A stretch of 40,975 nt of DNA from an uncultured Coriobacteriaceae bacterium (GCA_902779675.1 CACZCK010000024.1:1-40975); one strand, 5' to 3'. Shown: positions 1-8,802, counted from the stretch's first letter. Program-made: numbers and translations. The notes: generated by a model from the letters alone, not told the origin.

Positions 1-1443
1 AGGCTCCTCGCGCAGGCTCTTCATCAGGGCAGCCATCTTGTCGGCGCCGGCGGCACCCGGGAAGCTGGCGTTGACGATGCCGTTGATGTAGTAGCCATAC
101 TTCTGGTACAGGGCGTCCATGGCCTCATAGAGGTCCATGCCCTTGGAGGCGTAGTCGGAAGCCATCTCAACGCACATCTCGACGGCCACGATGGCGTCCT
201 TGTCGCGGGCGTGGGTGCCCACCAGATAGCCGTAGGACTCCTCGAAGCCCATGAGGTAGCGATCCTCCTCGCCAGCGTCCTTGAGCTGGTCGATCTGGTC
301 GCCGATGTACTTGAAGCCGGTCAGCACGCGACGCAGCTCGAAGCCCTTGTCCTTGGCCAGGGCGTCGGGCATGGTGGACGACACGATGGAGGTGACGGCG
401 ACCTTCTCCTTGGGATCCTCGCCGTTGGCCTCGGCCATGTTGATGAGCCAGTCCATCAGCAGGACGCCCATCTCGTTGCCGGAGAGCAGCTTGTACTCGC
501 CGTCGTGCGGGATGGCGGTGCCCATGCGGTCGGCGTCGGGGTCGGTGGCAACGACCAGGTTGGGCTTGACCTCCTCGGCCAGCTTGAGGGCGAGCTCGAG
601 AGCGGCGCGGAACTCGGGGTTGGGATAGGTGCAGGTCGGGAAGTTGCCGTCGGGGTTAGCCTGCTCGGGAACCACGGAGACCTTGTCGACGCCGATCTCC
701 TTCAGGATCTTGCTGACGCACTCCATACCGGTGCCGTTGAGCGGCGTGTAGACCACGGAGTAGGACTCGTCGGCCTTGAAGCCGGGGATGGAGACCTTCT
801 TGACGGCAGCGATGAAGGCGTCGATGACGTCGTCGCCGATCCAGTTGATCATGCCGTTGGCGAGGCCCTCTTCGAAGTCCATGCACTCGAGGCCGAAGAA
901 GTCGGCGGCGGCGATGTTGGCGCTGATCTCCTTGGCGGCCTCATCGGTGATCTGCCCACCATTGTCGTTGTAGACCTTGTAGCCGTTGTAGGCGGCGGGG
1001 TTGTGGGAGGCGGTCAGCACGATACCCGCGGAGGTGCCCAGGTGACGGACGGCGAAGGACAGGGTGGGAACCGGCTCGATGCGCGGGAACAGGAAGACCT
1101 TGATGCCATTGGCGGCCAGGATGCCGGCGGCGACCTTCTGGAACTCCTCGCCCTTGAGGCGGGAGTCGCGAGCGAGGGCCAGCGTGGGGTTCTCGTAGTG
1201 GGCATTGAGGTAGTCGGCGACGCCCTTGGTGGCCTGGCCGACGACGTACTCGTTCATGCGGTTGGTGCCGACACCCAGCGTGCCGCGCAGACCAGCGGTG
1301 CCAAACTCGAGGCTGCGATAGAAGGCGTCAAACAGCTTCTCCTCGTCACCCGCGGCGATGAGGGCGTCGAGCTCCTCCTTGAGGTCAGCGATGGTGACCT
1401 TCTCAGCCCAAAGATCGATAGTGGCCTGAACGTTCTTGTCCAT
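1..1443 (-). CDS. Phospho-sugar mutase (phosphoglucomutase/phosphomannomutase), 3' end outside window
   Basis: Alpha-D-phosphohexomutase family enzyme interconverting hexose 1- and 6-phosphates, cytoplasmic. 481 codons are inside the window; the C-terminal part continues beyond the left edge. The N-terminal region reads FGTAGLRGTLGVGTNRMNEY, typical of the subfamily that acts on glucose/mannose. The phosphoserine loop TASHNP lies at about 998-1015, and the metal-binding loop DPDADR is near 530-550. The start ATG at 1443 is preceded by a GGGGAG Shine-Dalgarno. The short upstream gap faces rlmKL divergently and contains the palindrome GCAAAC-TT-GTTTGC (1514-1527), a possible operator. Whether glucose or mannose phosphate is the preferred substrate cannot be told from the sequence. 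Confidence 0.93.
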   Translation of the reverse strand, partial: MDKNVQATIDLWAEKVTIADLKEELDALIAAGDEEKLFDAFYRSLEFGTAGLRGTLGVGTNRMNEYVVGQATKGVADYLNAHYENPTLALARDSRLKGEEFQKVAAGILAANGIKVFLFPRIEPVPTLSFAVRHLGTSAGIVLTASHNPAAYNGYKVYNDNGGQITDEAAKEISANIAAADFFGLECMDFEEGLANGMINWIGDDVIDAFIAAVKKVSIPGFKADESYSVVYTPLNGTGMECVSKILKEIGVDKVSVVPEQANPDGNFPTCTYPNPEFRAALELALKLAEEVKPNLVVATDPDADRMGTAIPHDGEYKLLSGNEMGVLLMDWLINMAEANGEDPKEKVAVTSIVSSTMPDALAKDKGFELRRVLTGFKYIGDQIDQLKDAGEEDRYLMGFEESYGYLVGTHARDKDAIVAVEMCVEMASDYASKGMDLYEAMDALYQKYGYYINGIVNASFPGAAGADKMAALMKSLREEP

Positions 1444-1686
1444 GCGACTCCCCTTCGTCTCGTTGCGCGGGCATCCCCCACGCTTTTACATGCTTGCTCT
1501 GATGATAGCCAGTGCAAACTTGTTTGCCGCGCTGCAAATGGTTGTACGGTAGGCATTTGCGGCGAGTGAGACATGCTCGAGGGCAAAGCGCCGCAGTGGG
1601 TCGTGGAGCGCACGGGTCCCCGGTGCCAAGAGCCACCGGAGGCTGGTAGTATTTGCCCCAAGCAACCCACAGGAACGGAAGCACCC

Positions 1687-3924
1687 ATGGAATTCTTTGC
1701 CACCTGCCCGCTCGGATTCGAACGCCTGCTGGCCGACGAGCTGACCTCGCTGCGCACGCCGCACGTGCGCCCCCTCAAGGGCCAGGTGGCCTTTGACGGA
1801 GAGCTGGCCGACGCCTACCGCGTGTGCCTGTGGTCGCACCTGGCGTCGCGCGTGGTGGCGGTCCTCGCACGCACCGAAGCCGGCGACTCCGACGCGCTCT
1901 ACGACGGGCTCTCGCAGATCGCCTGGGAGCAGCACCTACCAGCCGGCGCCAGCTTTGCCATCGACGCCCACGGCACCAATGCCCAGCTGCGCAACACGCA
2001 GTTCGTGGCCCTGCGCTCCAAGGACGCGGTGACCGACCGTCTGCTCGCCCGCACCGGCGCCCGCCCCATCACCAACGTCGACGCCCCCGACCTGCAGGTC
2101 GTGGTGCGCATCTCGCGCGATCGTGCGACGGTGGGCATCGACCTCGCGGGAGAGGCGCTGTTCCGCCGCGGCTACGAGGCCACGCGCACCAGCTCCGCGA
2201 TCCCCTCGCTACGCCCCGACTACGCTGCTGCCCTGCTGGCATGTGGCGGGTGGCCCCAGCTGGCACAGGACGGCGCGACGCTCGTGGCGCCCTTCTGCGG
2301 CAGCGGGACTATAGCCTGCGAAGCCGCGTGCTGGGCGCTCGACCGTGCGCCGGGCCTGCTGCGCGGCAGGTGGGGTTTCATGGGTTGGAGGCTGCACGAC
2401 GCGGACGCGTGGCAGCGCCTGCTCGACGAGGCGCGCCAGCGCGCACATGAGGCAGAGGATCGCGAGCTCCACTTGGTGCTGGACGACCCCCGTGCCGGCT
2501 TCGAGACGGCCAACCGCCAGGCCCTGCGCGCCGCAGGCATAGCCACCGAGCCCGCGTTTGGCCCAGGCGGGCCACGCCACGGTGGCTCCCCCACCCTTTT
2601 GGCCTGCGACCTCTCGTGGATCGCCGATCACGAGACGGCTGCCAAAGCCAGCGCCGTCGAGGCCATGGCTCGACTGGGGGCAGGCCTCCCCCAAGGGTCG
2701 CGCGCGAGCGTGCTCGCCACCGACGCCCTTGCCGACCTCGTGCTCGGCGAGGCATCCGACACGACGCGCGTGCTGGTAGGCCGCGACGAGGCCACGCTGA
2801 GGCGCTACGACACCCCTTCACAGGGCACCTCCGAGAGCGTCCGGCTCCCCGATGGCAGCACGGTCGGCGTGCTCGTCCCTGGGAGCGCCCAGTTTGCCGC
2901 ACGCCTTGCCAAGGTCTATCGTCAGCGACGCAAGTGGGCGCGCCGCGAGGACGTGAGCTGCTATCGCATCTACGACGCGGACCTACCCGACTACGCTGTC
3001 TCGATCGACCTGTTCGAGGGCTCCAGCACGCCGGGCCGCTGGCTGCAAGTCTACGAGTACGCGGCGCCCAAGGACATCGACGAGACCAAGGCACAGGCGC
3101 GCCTGCTCGACGTGGTGGCCATTGCGCCGCGGCTGCTCGACGTACGCCCCGAGGACACCTTCGTGCGCGTGCGCACCAAGGCGCGCGGCGGATCGCAATA
3201 CGCCGACGAGGCGCGCGAGGTCAGGCGGCCCGGGCGCGGCCGCTCCCGCACGGGCGGGCCAGCCCTGCCTCCTGGCGCTCACCTGGTCGACGAGGGCGGC
3301 CTGACCTTTGAGGTCAACTTCTCCACGCGTCTGGACTGCGGCATCTTCCTCGACCATCGCGAGACCCGCGCCATGCTGCGCGAGATGGCCAAGCAGACCA
3401 AGGGCTCCAAGCGCTTCCTCAACCTGTTTGCCTACACGGGCACCGGCACCTGCTATGCAGCGGACGGAGGCGCCCGCCACACCACCACCGTCGACCTCTC
3501 GGCCCCCTCGCTCGCTTGGGCGCAGCGCAACATGGAGCGCAACGGCTTTACGGGTCCGGAGCACGAGTACGTGCAGGCCGACGTCATTGCGTGGGTTGGC
3601 GAGCAGCGACGCACCAAGAACCGCTGGGATCTGGTCTTCTGCGACGTGCCCACCTTCTCCAACTCCAGCCGCATGCGCAAGGCGTCGTTCGACGTGCAGC
3701 GCGACCATGCGGAGCTGCTCATTGGCGTGTCTCGCCTGCTGACCCGCGACGGGACCTGCGTCTTCTCGTGCAACCTGCGCTCGTTCAAGCTCGACGAGGA
3801 GGCCTTGGCCAAGGCCGGCGTCGAGGCCCAAGACATCACGGCGCAGACCATCCCCGAGGACTTCTCGCGCAACCAGCGCATCCATAAGTGTTACCTCGTG
3901 CGGCGCACGCCCAGGGAGCAGTAG
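1687..3924 (+). CDS. rlmKL: Bifunctional 23S rRNA methyltransferase RlmKL (G2069 N7 / G2445 N2)
   Basis: 745 aa; E. coli RlmL is about 700 aa. In E. coli the N-terminal half (THUMP plus RlmL) methylates G2445 and the C-terminal RlmK half makes m7G2069 in 23S rRNA. Visible here: a THUMP-like region at about residues 45-155, the RlmL SAM loop APFCGSGTIACEAA near 201-214, and the RlmK part with FLNLFAYTGTGTCYAA and the motif CDVPTFSNSSRMR followed by FDVQRDH. Start ATG 1687 has AGGA at 1671-1674; an upstream in-frame ATG at 1573 would add 38 low-quality residues. Oddities: where RlmL normally carries NPPY, the sequence reads LLACDLSWIADHE, and RlmK has DVPTF in place of DPPTF. The C-terminal activity is therefore safer to predict than the N-terminal one. 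Confidence 0.9.
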   Translation: MEFFATCPLGFERLLADELTSLRTPHVRPLKGQVAFDGELADAYRVCLWSHLASRVVAVLARTEAGDSDALYDGLSQIAWEQHLPAGASFAIDAHGTNAQLRNTQFVALRSKDAVTDRLLARTGARPITNVDAPDLQVVVRISRDRATVGIDLAGEALFRRGYEATRTSSAIPSLRPDYAAALLACGGWPQLAQDGATLVAPFCGSGTIACEAACWALDRAPGLLRGRWGFMGWRLHDADAWQRLLDEARQRAHEAEDRELHLVLDDPRAGFETANRQALRAAGIATEPAFGPGGPRHGGSPTLLACDLSWIADHETAAKASAVEAMARLGAGLPQGSRASVLATDALADLVLGEASDTTRVLVGRDEATLRRYDTPSQGTSESVRLPDGSTVGVLVPGSAQFAARLAKVYRQRRKWARREDVSCYRIYDADLPDYAVSIDLFEGSSTPGRWLQVYEYAAPKDIDETKAQARLLDVVAIAPRLLDVRPEDTFVRVRTKARGGSQYADEAREVRRPGRGRSRTGGPALPPGAHLVDEGGLTFEVNFSTRLDCGIFLDHRETRAMLREMAKQTKGSKRFLNLFAYTGTGTCYAADGGARHTTTVDLSAPSLAWAQRNMERNGFTGPEHEYVQADVIAWVGEQRRTKNRWDLVFCDVPTFSNSSRMRKASFDVQRDHAELLIGVSRLLTRDGTCVFSCNLRSFKLDEEALAKAGVEAQDITAQTIPEDFSRNQRIHKCYLVRRTPREQ

Positions 3925-4046
3925 CAGGGCAGCGCGCCTTTAGGCGACGAGATAGACGATACCCACCGCAAGGGTCCCGCGGCAGCACCCCGCCGCGCCG
4001 CATCCCCCTCGAGAAGCAGAGCGACCCCATCCGCGACCATCGCACC

Positions 4047-4199
4047 GTGGTGGGCCGCGACAACGCCGACGTGGACATCTTCTCGGCCGACATGGAACAA
4101 CAGCGCGAGGCCTCGGCACTCGAGGCGGCCCATGACCTCATTGGCGGCAACACCGCCCAGTTCGAGGCTCTTAAGCCCGGATCTGACGAGGAGGAGTAG
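4047..4199 (+). CDS. Possible small acidic hypothetical protein or remnant
   Basis: An open frame ending at 4199 reads DNADVDIFSADMEQQREAS and finishes in the acidic string GSDEEE. Codon choice is good for this genome from about 4005 onward. No convincing start is visible: GTG 4047 is the first in-frame candidate in the good region and has no Shine-Dalgarno. The open frame continues back into rlmKL, but its upstream part looks non-coding, while a different frame just after the rlmKL stop reads LGDEIDDTHRKGP in good style. A frameshift near 3990-4000 in an older gene of about 85 codons would explain both. Function unknown. Confidence 0.35.
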   Translation: MVGRDNADVDIFSADMEQQREASALEAAHDLIGGNTAQFEALKPGSDEEE

Positions 4200-4220
4200 C
4201 CAGAACGCGCCACCACGCCA

Positions 4221-4263
4221 ACGAGTACGCCCCTGCTTCCGGCAGAAACAGGGGCGTACTCGT
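4221..4263. terminator. Bidirectional hairpin between convergent genes
   Basis: Perfect 15-bp inverted repeat (4221-4235 with 4249-4263) with a 13-nt loop. It lies between the + strand rlmKL/small ORF and the - strand citrate synthase gene that ends at 4282. No strong U-tract follows on either strand, so termination is inferred from the stem and its position. Confidence 0.65.
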
Positions 4264-4281
4264 GCGATGGCGCTGGCGGCA

Positions 4282-5727
4282 CTAGTTTCTGGCCGAGAGC
4301 GGCTCGTACTCGAGATCGTCCATGAAGGAGTTATAGGCCGGGCGGATGATGCGCGCCGAGCCGTAGAGCTCCTCCATGCGGTGCGCCGCCCAGCCGGCCA
4401 TACGGGCGATGGCAAAGATGGGCGTGAACATGTCTTGGGGAATGCCCAGCATCTCGTATACGAAGCCCGTGTACATGTCGATGTTGGTGCTGATGGGCTT
4501 CTTGATGCCGCGCACCTCGCGCATGAGCTTGGGGCCCAGCCGCTCCACACGCTTGATGAGCTCGAGCTTGTCGAGCTGGCCGCGCTTCTCGGCGAGGTCG
4601 GCGGCATAATGCTTGACGATCTCGGCGCGCGGGTCGGTCACGGTGTAGACCGCATGGCCCAGACCATAGATCAGGCCGGTGCGGTCGTAGGCCTTGCGCA
4701 GCAGGATCTGCTCGAGGTAGGCACCCACGGCGTCGTCGCTGCCCCAGTCGCTCACGTGCGCGGCAATGTCGTCGATCATCTCGCCGGCCTTGTAGTTGGC
4801 GCCGCCGTGCTTGGGGCCCTTGAGAGAACCGAGCGCGCCGGCGTAGGCGGAGTAGGCATCGGTGCCCGAGGACGAGAGCACGCGCGTGGTGAACGTCGAG
4901 TTGTTGCCGCCGCCGTGCTCGGCGTGCAGCATCAACATGACGTCCAGCAGCATGGCCTCGTCGCGCGTGAAGCCCTCGTCGCCCCGCAGCACGTCGAGGA
5001 TGGTCTCTGCCATGGAGTAGTCCTCCCGGGCAGGAGGAACCACCAGGCGCTCGTTGTGCTCGTCGGCCTTGTAGGCGGCATGCGCGACGCTAGCCATACG
5101 AGGCCAGCGGCCCAGAAGCGAGAGCGCCACGTCGACCTCATGGATGGGCGAGGTGTCGTCGGGGGTCGGGTCGAAGGCGTACAACAGCAGCGTGGCGCGC
5201 TGCAGCACGTTCATGATGGAGCGGCTGTACGTGGTGCGCGGGAACAGCGCCAGGTAGCCCTCAGGAAGCTGACGGCGCGAGCCGATACGCGCACAGAAGT
5301 CGTCGAGCTCGGGCTGGGAGGGCAGGGCTCCCGAAAGCAGCAGGTAGGCCACTTCCTCGTAGCCAAAGCGCCCCTCTCCTTGCGCGCCGTCCACCAGGTC
5401 GGCAATGTGGTAGCCGCGGTACTTGAGGTCGCCTACGTCGGGCTCAACACGGCCGTCCACCTTGTTGTAGCCGTGGACGTTGGAGATGGTGGTCAGGCCC
5501 ACCAGAACACCCGAACCGTCAGCGTTGCGCAGGCCACGCTTGACGTCGAAGCGCGTGTAGAGCTCGGGCGGCACCTTGTCGACACGGTTCATGCCGTCGT
5601 AGAGCTGCTCCGAGACGGGCGTCAGGCCCATGCCCACCGAGGGCATGGGGTAGGCGTCCGCTATGTGGGTGAGCGCCGAAGTCTCATTGCGCTCGAGAAA
5701 GCGCTTGGTGCGCGATTCGTTGCTCAT
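4282..5727 (-). CDS. gltA: Citrate synthase
   Basis: 481 aa citrate/2-methylcitrate synthase, condensing acetyl-CoA with oxaloacetate; in a fermentative anaerobe this would serve glutamate/2-oxoglutarate supply. Visible active-site blocks are LMLHAEHGGGNNSTF, GPKHGGANYKAGEM, IYGLGHAVYTVTDPRAEI and NIDMYTGFVYEMLGIP followed by FTPIFAIARMAGWAAH, covering the usual histidines, aspartate and CoA-binding arginine. Start ATG 5727 (MSNESRTKRF) has an AGAGGAG Shine-Dalgarno; extending to the upstream start at 5868 would overlap the ACT gene in non-coding style. The gene begins 13 bp after the ACT-domain gene, so the two are probably cotranscribed. The N-terminus is longer than in the E. coli type, as in the Firmicutes/Coriobacteria-like branch. 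Confidence 0.92.
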   Translation of the reverse strand: MSNESRTKRFLERNETSALTHIADAYPMPSVGMGLTPVSEQLYDGMNRVDKVPPELYTRFDVKRGLRNADGSGVLVGLTTISNVHGYNKVDGRVEPDVGDLKYRGYHIADLVDGAQGEGRFGYEEVAYLLLSGALPSQPELDDFCARIGSRRQLPEGYLALFPRTTYSRSIMNVLQRATLLLYAFDPTPDDTSPIHEVDVALSLLGRWPRMASVAHAAYKADEHNERLVVPPAREDYSMAETILDVLRGDEGFTRDEAMLLDVMLMLHAEHGGGNNSTFTTRVLSSSGTDAYSAYAGALGSLKGPKHGGANYKAGEMIDDIAAHVSDWGSDDAVGAYLEQILLRKAYDRTGLIYGLGHAVYTVTDPRAEIVKHYAADLAEKRGQLDKLELIKRVERLGPKLMREVRGIKKPISTNIDMYTGFVYEMLGIPQDMFTPIFAIARMAGWAAHRMEELYGSARIIRPAYNSFMDDLEYEPLSARN

Positions 5728-5740
5728 GGCACTCCTCTGG

Positions 5741-6037
5741 CTAGAGGCGGTACATGAAGTTGAAGACCTCCTCGCGCTGCAGCGTGATCTGCACGCCGAG
5801 GTTGCCCGAGAGCTCCGCGAGGTCGTTCTGCACGGTGGCAAAGTCCGCGTCGGAGGCGCCCATGTCAACCAGCATCGTCATGGTGAAGATGCCCTGCAGG
5901 ATGGTCTGAGAGATGTCGAGGATGTTGATGCTGTGGTCGGCGAGGCAACCCGTGACCGCAGCGACGATGCCCGGACGGTCGCTGCCCAGGACGGTGATGA
6001 TGGCGCGGTCCGATGCGGTGTCTTGGTTGGTGGCCAT
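5741..6037 (-). CDS. ACT-domain protein (UPF0237 type)
   Basis: 98 aa, essentially one ACT domain: RAIITVLGSDRPGIVAAVTG (beta1-alpha1 with the DRPGI ligand turn), then INILDISQTILQGIFTMTML. Stand-alone ACT proteins of this family bind small ligands, commonly amino acids, and are thought to be regulatory. ATG 6037 is preferred because the GAGGA Shine-Dalgarno lies 5 bases upstream; a GTG at 6049 would place the Shine-Dalgarno inside the gene. Located 13 bp upstream of gltA in the same direction, suggesting a link to glutamate-family or branched metabolism. A TACAAT -10-like sequence lies at 6080-6085 (- strand) but its -35 is poor. Confidence 0.85.
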   Translation of the reverse strand: MATNQDTASDRAIITVLGSDRPGIVAAVTGCLADHSINILDISQTILQGIFTMTMLVDMGASDADFATVQNDLAELSGNLGVQITLQREEVFNFMYRL

Positions 6038-6141
6038 AACGATCCTCACTGCTCGAAATCGGTAGGTCTAGGGACTGGCATTGTACGACAAGCCATCCGT
6101 CTCCCCCGTACCGTCATACGGTTGAGCACAGATGGTAACAG

Positions 6142-6167
6142 GCGCCGCGGGCCAAGGCCCACGGCGC
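6142..6167 (-). terminator. Terminator hairpin after carD
   Basis: 12-bp stem with one G-U pair (6142-6153 with 6156-6167) and a 2-nt formal loop that will open to a larger one. It lies 43 bp past the carD stop and is followed on the - strand by TGTTACC, a weak U-tract. Probably terminates carD before the ACT/gltA unit. Confidence 0.45.
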
Positions 6168-6209
6168 GAGAGGTCGGCTCCAGGTGGGAGCACGATGCCA
6201 GGAGGTGCC

Positions 6210-6710
6210 TCAGTTGAGGGAGAAGTCCTCCTCGCCCTGGCTCTCAAACAGAAGCCGGACATCGTCGGGGGTGACGTCGAGCGCAATGGCCAGCTCGGCC
6301 AGGGAACGCTCGCTTGCCTGCTTGAGGATGCGCTCGTAGGCCACAGGCGGCTTCTTGTTGCGCGCACGCACCTCGGCGATGCGCTTGCGGAAGGTCTTGA
6401 CCACGCGCACCGAGTCGCGGCAGGTGCCACGCCTGATCTGGTTCTTGAAGTGCTCCTCCTCGAGGGCAGCGCTCCGCTCGGTAAACCCGTCGACATCCAT
6501 CTGCGGATACTCGCCAATGAGCTCCTCTGCCTCGGCCTTGGTGAGCACCGGCCTCAGGCGGCCCTCGCTGGCGACGGGAAAGCTGATGCGCATGGGATGG
6601 CGCGCGCCAACGGGAAGCAGCATGTACGTCTCTTGCGGTTGGTCAACAATCTCGTCGACCTTACAAACGCCCTGACCAGGATGGACGATGTACTCTCCGA
6701 CTTGGTACAT
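6210..6710 (-). CDS. carD: CarD-family RNA polymerase-binding transcription regulator
   Basis: 166 aa, the usual length. N-terminal RNA polymerase-interacting domain begins MYQVGEYIVHPGQGVCKV and runs to about residue 60 (Tudor-like fold, CarD_CdnL_TRCF family); the rest is the helical DNA-binding part (VRVVKTFRKRIAEVRARNKK). Actinobacterial CarD binds the RNAP beta subunit and stabilises open complexes, especially at rRNA promoters. The start at 6710 has an excellent AAGGGAGGTG Shine-Dalgarno. The promoter just upstream has an extended -10 lying in an inverted repeat, see that entry. It is monocistronic by spacing and terminator. Confidence 0.93.
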   Translation of the reverse strand: MYQVGEYIVHPGQGVCKVDEIVDQPQETYMLLPVGARHPMRISFPVASEGRLRPVLTKAEAEELIGEYPQMDVDGFTERSAALEEEHFKNQIRRGTCRDSVRVVKTFRKRIAEVRARNKKPPVAYERILKQASERSLAELAIALDVTPDDVRLLFESQGEEDFSLN

Positions 6711-6722
6711 GTCGCACCTCCC

Positions 6723-6752
6723 TTCGTGACAACATATTCATTCTATCACGAA
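6723..6752 (-). promoter_or_regulatory. carD promoter with extended -10 inside an inverted repeat
   Basis: On the - strand TGATAGAAT (plus coordinates 6740-6748) is an extended -10; no good -35 is present, as expected for that promoter type. Arms TTCGTGA and TCACGAA (6746-6752 and 6723-6729) flank the -10 and the predicted transcription start, giving a 7-bp inverted repeat that could be an operator or a 5' RNA hairpin. Confidence 0.5.
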
Positions 6753-6814
6753 AGGAGACAAATCTGCACGGTTAGTCGATTGCCTATTGCATCGCAAAAC
6801 CATATAGCGTATGT

Positions 6815-8728
6815 TTAGCTGTTTTCTTCCTCAGTCTCTTGTTCTTGCTCCTGCGGACAGCACGATACGATCCACGCCACCAGCTTGTCCTCAGGATCTC
6901 CCTCGCGCTCGGCGAGCTCGAATCCGGCACCCCACACCGCCTGGAAGGAGACGTCCTCGACGCCCTCGCAGGCCTCAAGCGCCGCGGCAAGATTGACCTC
7001 CCCCACCAGCGTAGTCTCGGTCTGGAAGAGGCCCGTGCTAATGCGCCAGTGCGGCGCCACTACAGCAGACGACTCCTCGTCGGAGCCCGAGGACGACCTG
7101 AGCAGGGCGAGCGGATCGGACATGCCCACGCGCTCGGCCACGGTCTTCTCCAGGGCATCCTGCTCGACCAGGTCGCCGCGCCACTCCGCGACCACCGACT
7201 CGTCCCAGCCCTCGGCCTGGGCGTAGCGCTCGGCCTGTCCCTCCACCAAGGTTGCCACCATGGCGTCAAAGTGCAGCGAGGGTTGCTCGTCGGTGCCAAA
7301 CAGCTGGTTGGCCAGACCGGAGCGGTCCAGCAGGTCGTAGGCGCACACGTCCTTGTCGGGCGTGCGGCAGGCCGACACGAAGCCCCACAGGCCCGTGACG
7401 TCAACGTCGCCCGTCGAGGCGTTGTAGGTCAGCCAGCGCGAGTCGCCATTGAGCGTCGCGATGTAGCTCTCAAGGGTGTCGTAGACCGTCGCCTCGACCT
7501 GGCGGACACCTGCGATGCCAACGGGGCTCTCGGACGCCTCGGTGGCCCCCAGCTGCGCGTCGGTAGCATCTGCCGACGTCAGCGACGGGTTGCCCGGGAA
7601 CGAGCGCAGGCTTGCCTCCAGCGGGACCGCGGCATAGGGGAACTCCATGCGCCTCAGAAAGTCGGCGGCTGCGTCGGAGACAATGCCCACCAGATGCTGG
7701 TAGTACGTGCCGCCCGCATAGGCGCCATTCTCGATACGGTCGAGCTTGAGCGCCTGGCCGTCGGCGTCCATCAGACCCAGGCCGTTGACGTAGTCACCGT
7801 AGGCAGAGGCAAGGTCGTCGGAGAGCAGCTTGGTCCAGGTGCCATCGGCACGCGTGCCCTCGCTGGCGTACTGACCCATCATCCACTCGTAGCCGGCGTC
7901 CGCCGACTCGAACGAGCCCATGGGGCACCAGGCGGCGACACCCGCGATCTCGTCGGTGACGTCGTTGCCCTCCACGTCGTGGGTCGGTATGCCCAGCTCC
8001 TGAAGGTAGGGGTCGTAGAGTGCGGCGTTGCCGCTCACGCCCAGAAGCGACGCGACGACGCCGCCGCCGCCCAGGCCAAACGCAAAGATGCGCGAGACGT
8101 CGCAGGGCAGCGCCTTGGCGTTGTAGCGCAAAAAGCGTACCGCCGCCTTGAGGTCTGCGACCAGCCACGGGGCGCCGCCAGCAAAGTACTCCTGCGTCGT
8201 GGACTCGTAGCCGCCGCTCCTGCCCCTAAAGCCGGCGTAGACGTAGACGATGCCCTGCCCCAGGTAGCGCTCCAGGCCGTCGTAGGCGTAGGAGGTGGGG
8301 CACTCCTGGGCGCCGCAGGCAGGTGCGTTGATGGGAAGGGCGACGGGCGCCGTGGCAGGCGTGAACTGGCCGACCTGCGCGTCTTCGGCAAGCTCGCAGT
8401 GGTAGAGCTGCCCCTTGGCCGTACCCACAAAGTATGGGCCCGGCACAAACAGCGAGAGCGACTCGTACTGCTCGCTGCCCGGCGTCAGGCAGTAGGGAAC
8501 CGCCAGCTGGTAGTAGCAGTCATGGTCCTCGTCGTACGACCAGGCATCCATGTCGAGCGCGAGGTCCTCGAACTCCTCGAGGTCGACCTTGGGCTCCTCG
8601 GGGGCCTCCTCCTTGGGCTCCTCGGGCTCCGCGGGCTCTTCCTCGACATGCTCGCGCTGACAGGCAGACAGCCCCGCGAGGCCACCAATGCCCATGAGCG
8701 ACAGAACGCTTCTCCTGGTTAGGTTCAT
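6815..8728 (-). CDS. Tat-type lipoprotein with tannase/feruloyl esterase-like alpha/beta-hydrolase fold, nucleophile Ser replaced
   Basis: 637 aa. Residues 1-23 carry a twin-arginine motif (LTRRSVLSLMG), a hydrophobic stretch and the lipobox LSAC (Cys23), so it is predicted to be exported by Tat and lipid-anchored. An acidic linker of E/P repeats (residues 28-58) follows. The body resembles the tannase-like esterases common in Coriobacteriia (GIVYVYAGFRGRSGGYEST, then CDVSRIFAFGLGGGGVVAS). At the nucleophile elbow the expected G-x-S-x-G reads G-L-G-G-G (residues 218-222), confirmed from the DNA near 8065-8080, so the catalytic serine is absent. It may be a binding protein or pseudoenzyme. Start ATG 8728 has GGGGAG. 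Its promoter is in the divergent gap with acyP. Confidence 0.75.
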   Translation of the reverse strand: MNLTRRSVLSLMGIGGLAGLSACQREHVEEEPAEPEEPKEEAPEEPKVDLEEFEDLALDMDAWSYDEDHDCYYQLAVPYCLTPGSEQYESLSLFVPGPYFVGTAKGQLYHCELAEDAQVGQFTPATAPVALPINAPACGAQECPTSYAYDGLERYLGQGIVYVYAGFRGRSGGYESTTQEYFAGGAPWLVADLKAAVRFLRYNAKALPCDVSRIFAFGLGGGGVVASLLGVSGNAALYDPYLQELGIPTHDVEGNDVTDEIAGVAAWCPMGSFESADAGYEWMMGQYASEGTRADGTWTKLLSDDLASAYGDYVNGLGLMDADGQALKLDRIENGAYAGGTYYQHLVGIVSDAAADFLRRMEFPYAAVPLEASLRSFPGNPSLTSADATDAQLGATEASESPVGIAGVRQVEATVYDTLESYIATLNGDSRWLTYNASTGDVDVTGLWGFVSACRTPDKDVCAYDLLDRSGLANQLFGTDEQPSLHFDAMVATLVEGQAERYAQAEGWDESVVAEWRGDLVEQDALEKTVAERVGMSDPLALLRSSSGSDEESSAVVAPHWRISTGLFQTETTLVGEVNLAAALEACEGVEDVSFQAVWGAGFELAEREGDPEDKLVAWIVSCCPQEQEQETEEENS

Positions 8729-8772
8729 GATGCTCCCCTCTGAGCGGTTCGTGGAACCTTCCCGTGCATGCT

Positions 8773-8802
8773 ATTGTAGGGCCCAGCGAAGGTGCATGCC
8801 AA
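8773..8802 (-). promoter_or_regulatory. Sigma70-type promoter for the esterase-like lipoprotein
   Basis: On the - strand TTGGCA (plus 8797-8802), an 18-bp spacer and TACAAT (plus 8773-8778). It lies 45 bp upstream of the start codon at 8728. Confidence 0.55.

Noticed and set aside
1514..1527. GCAAAC-TT-GTTTGC palindrome as LacI-type operator
   Set aside because: Possible, but there is no regulator nearby and no second site; kept only as a remark under the mutase gene.
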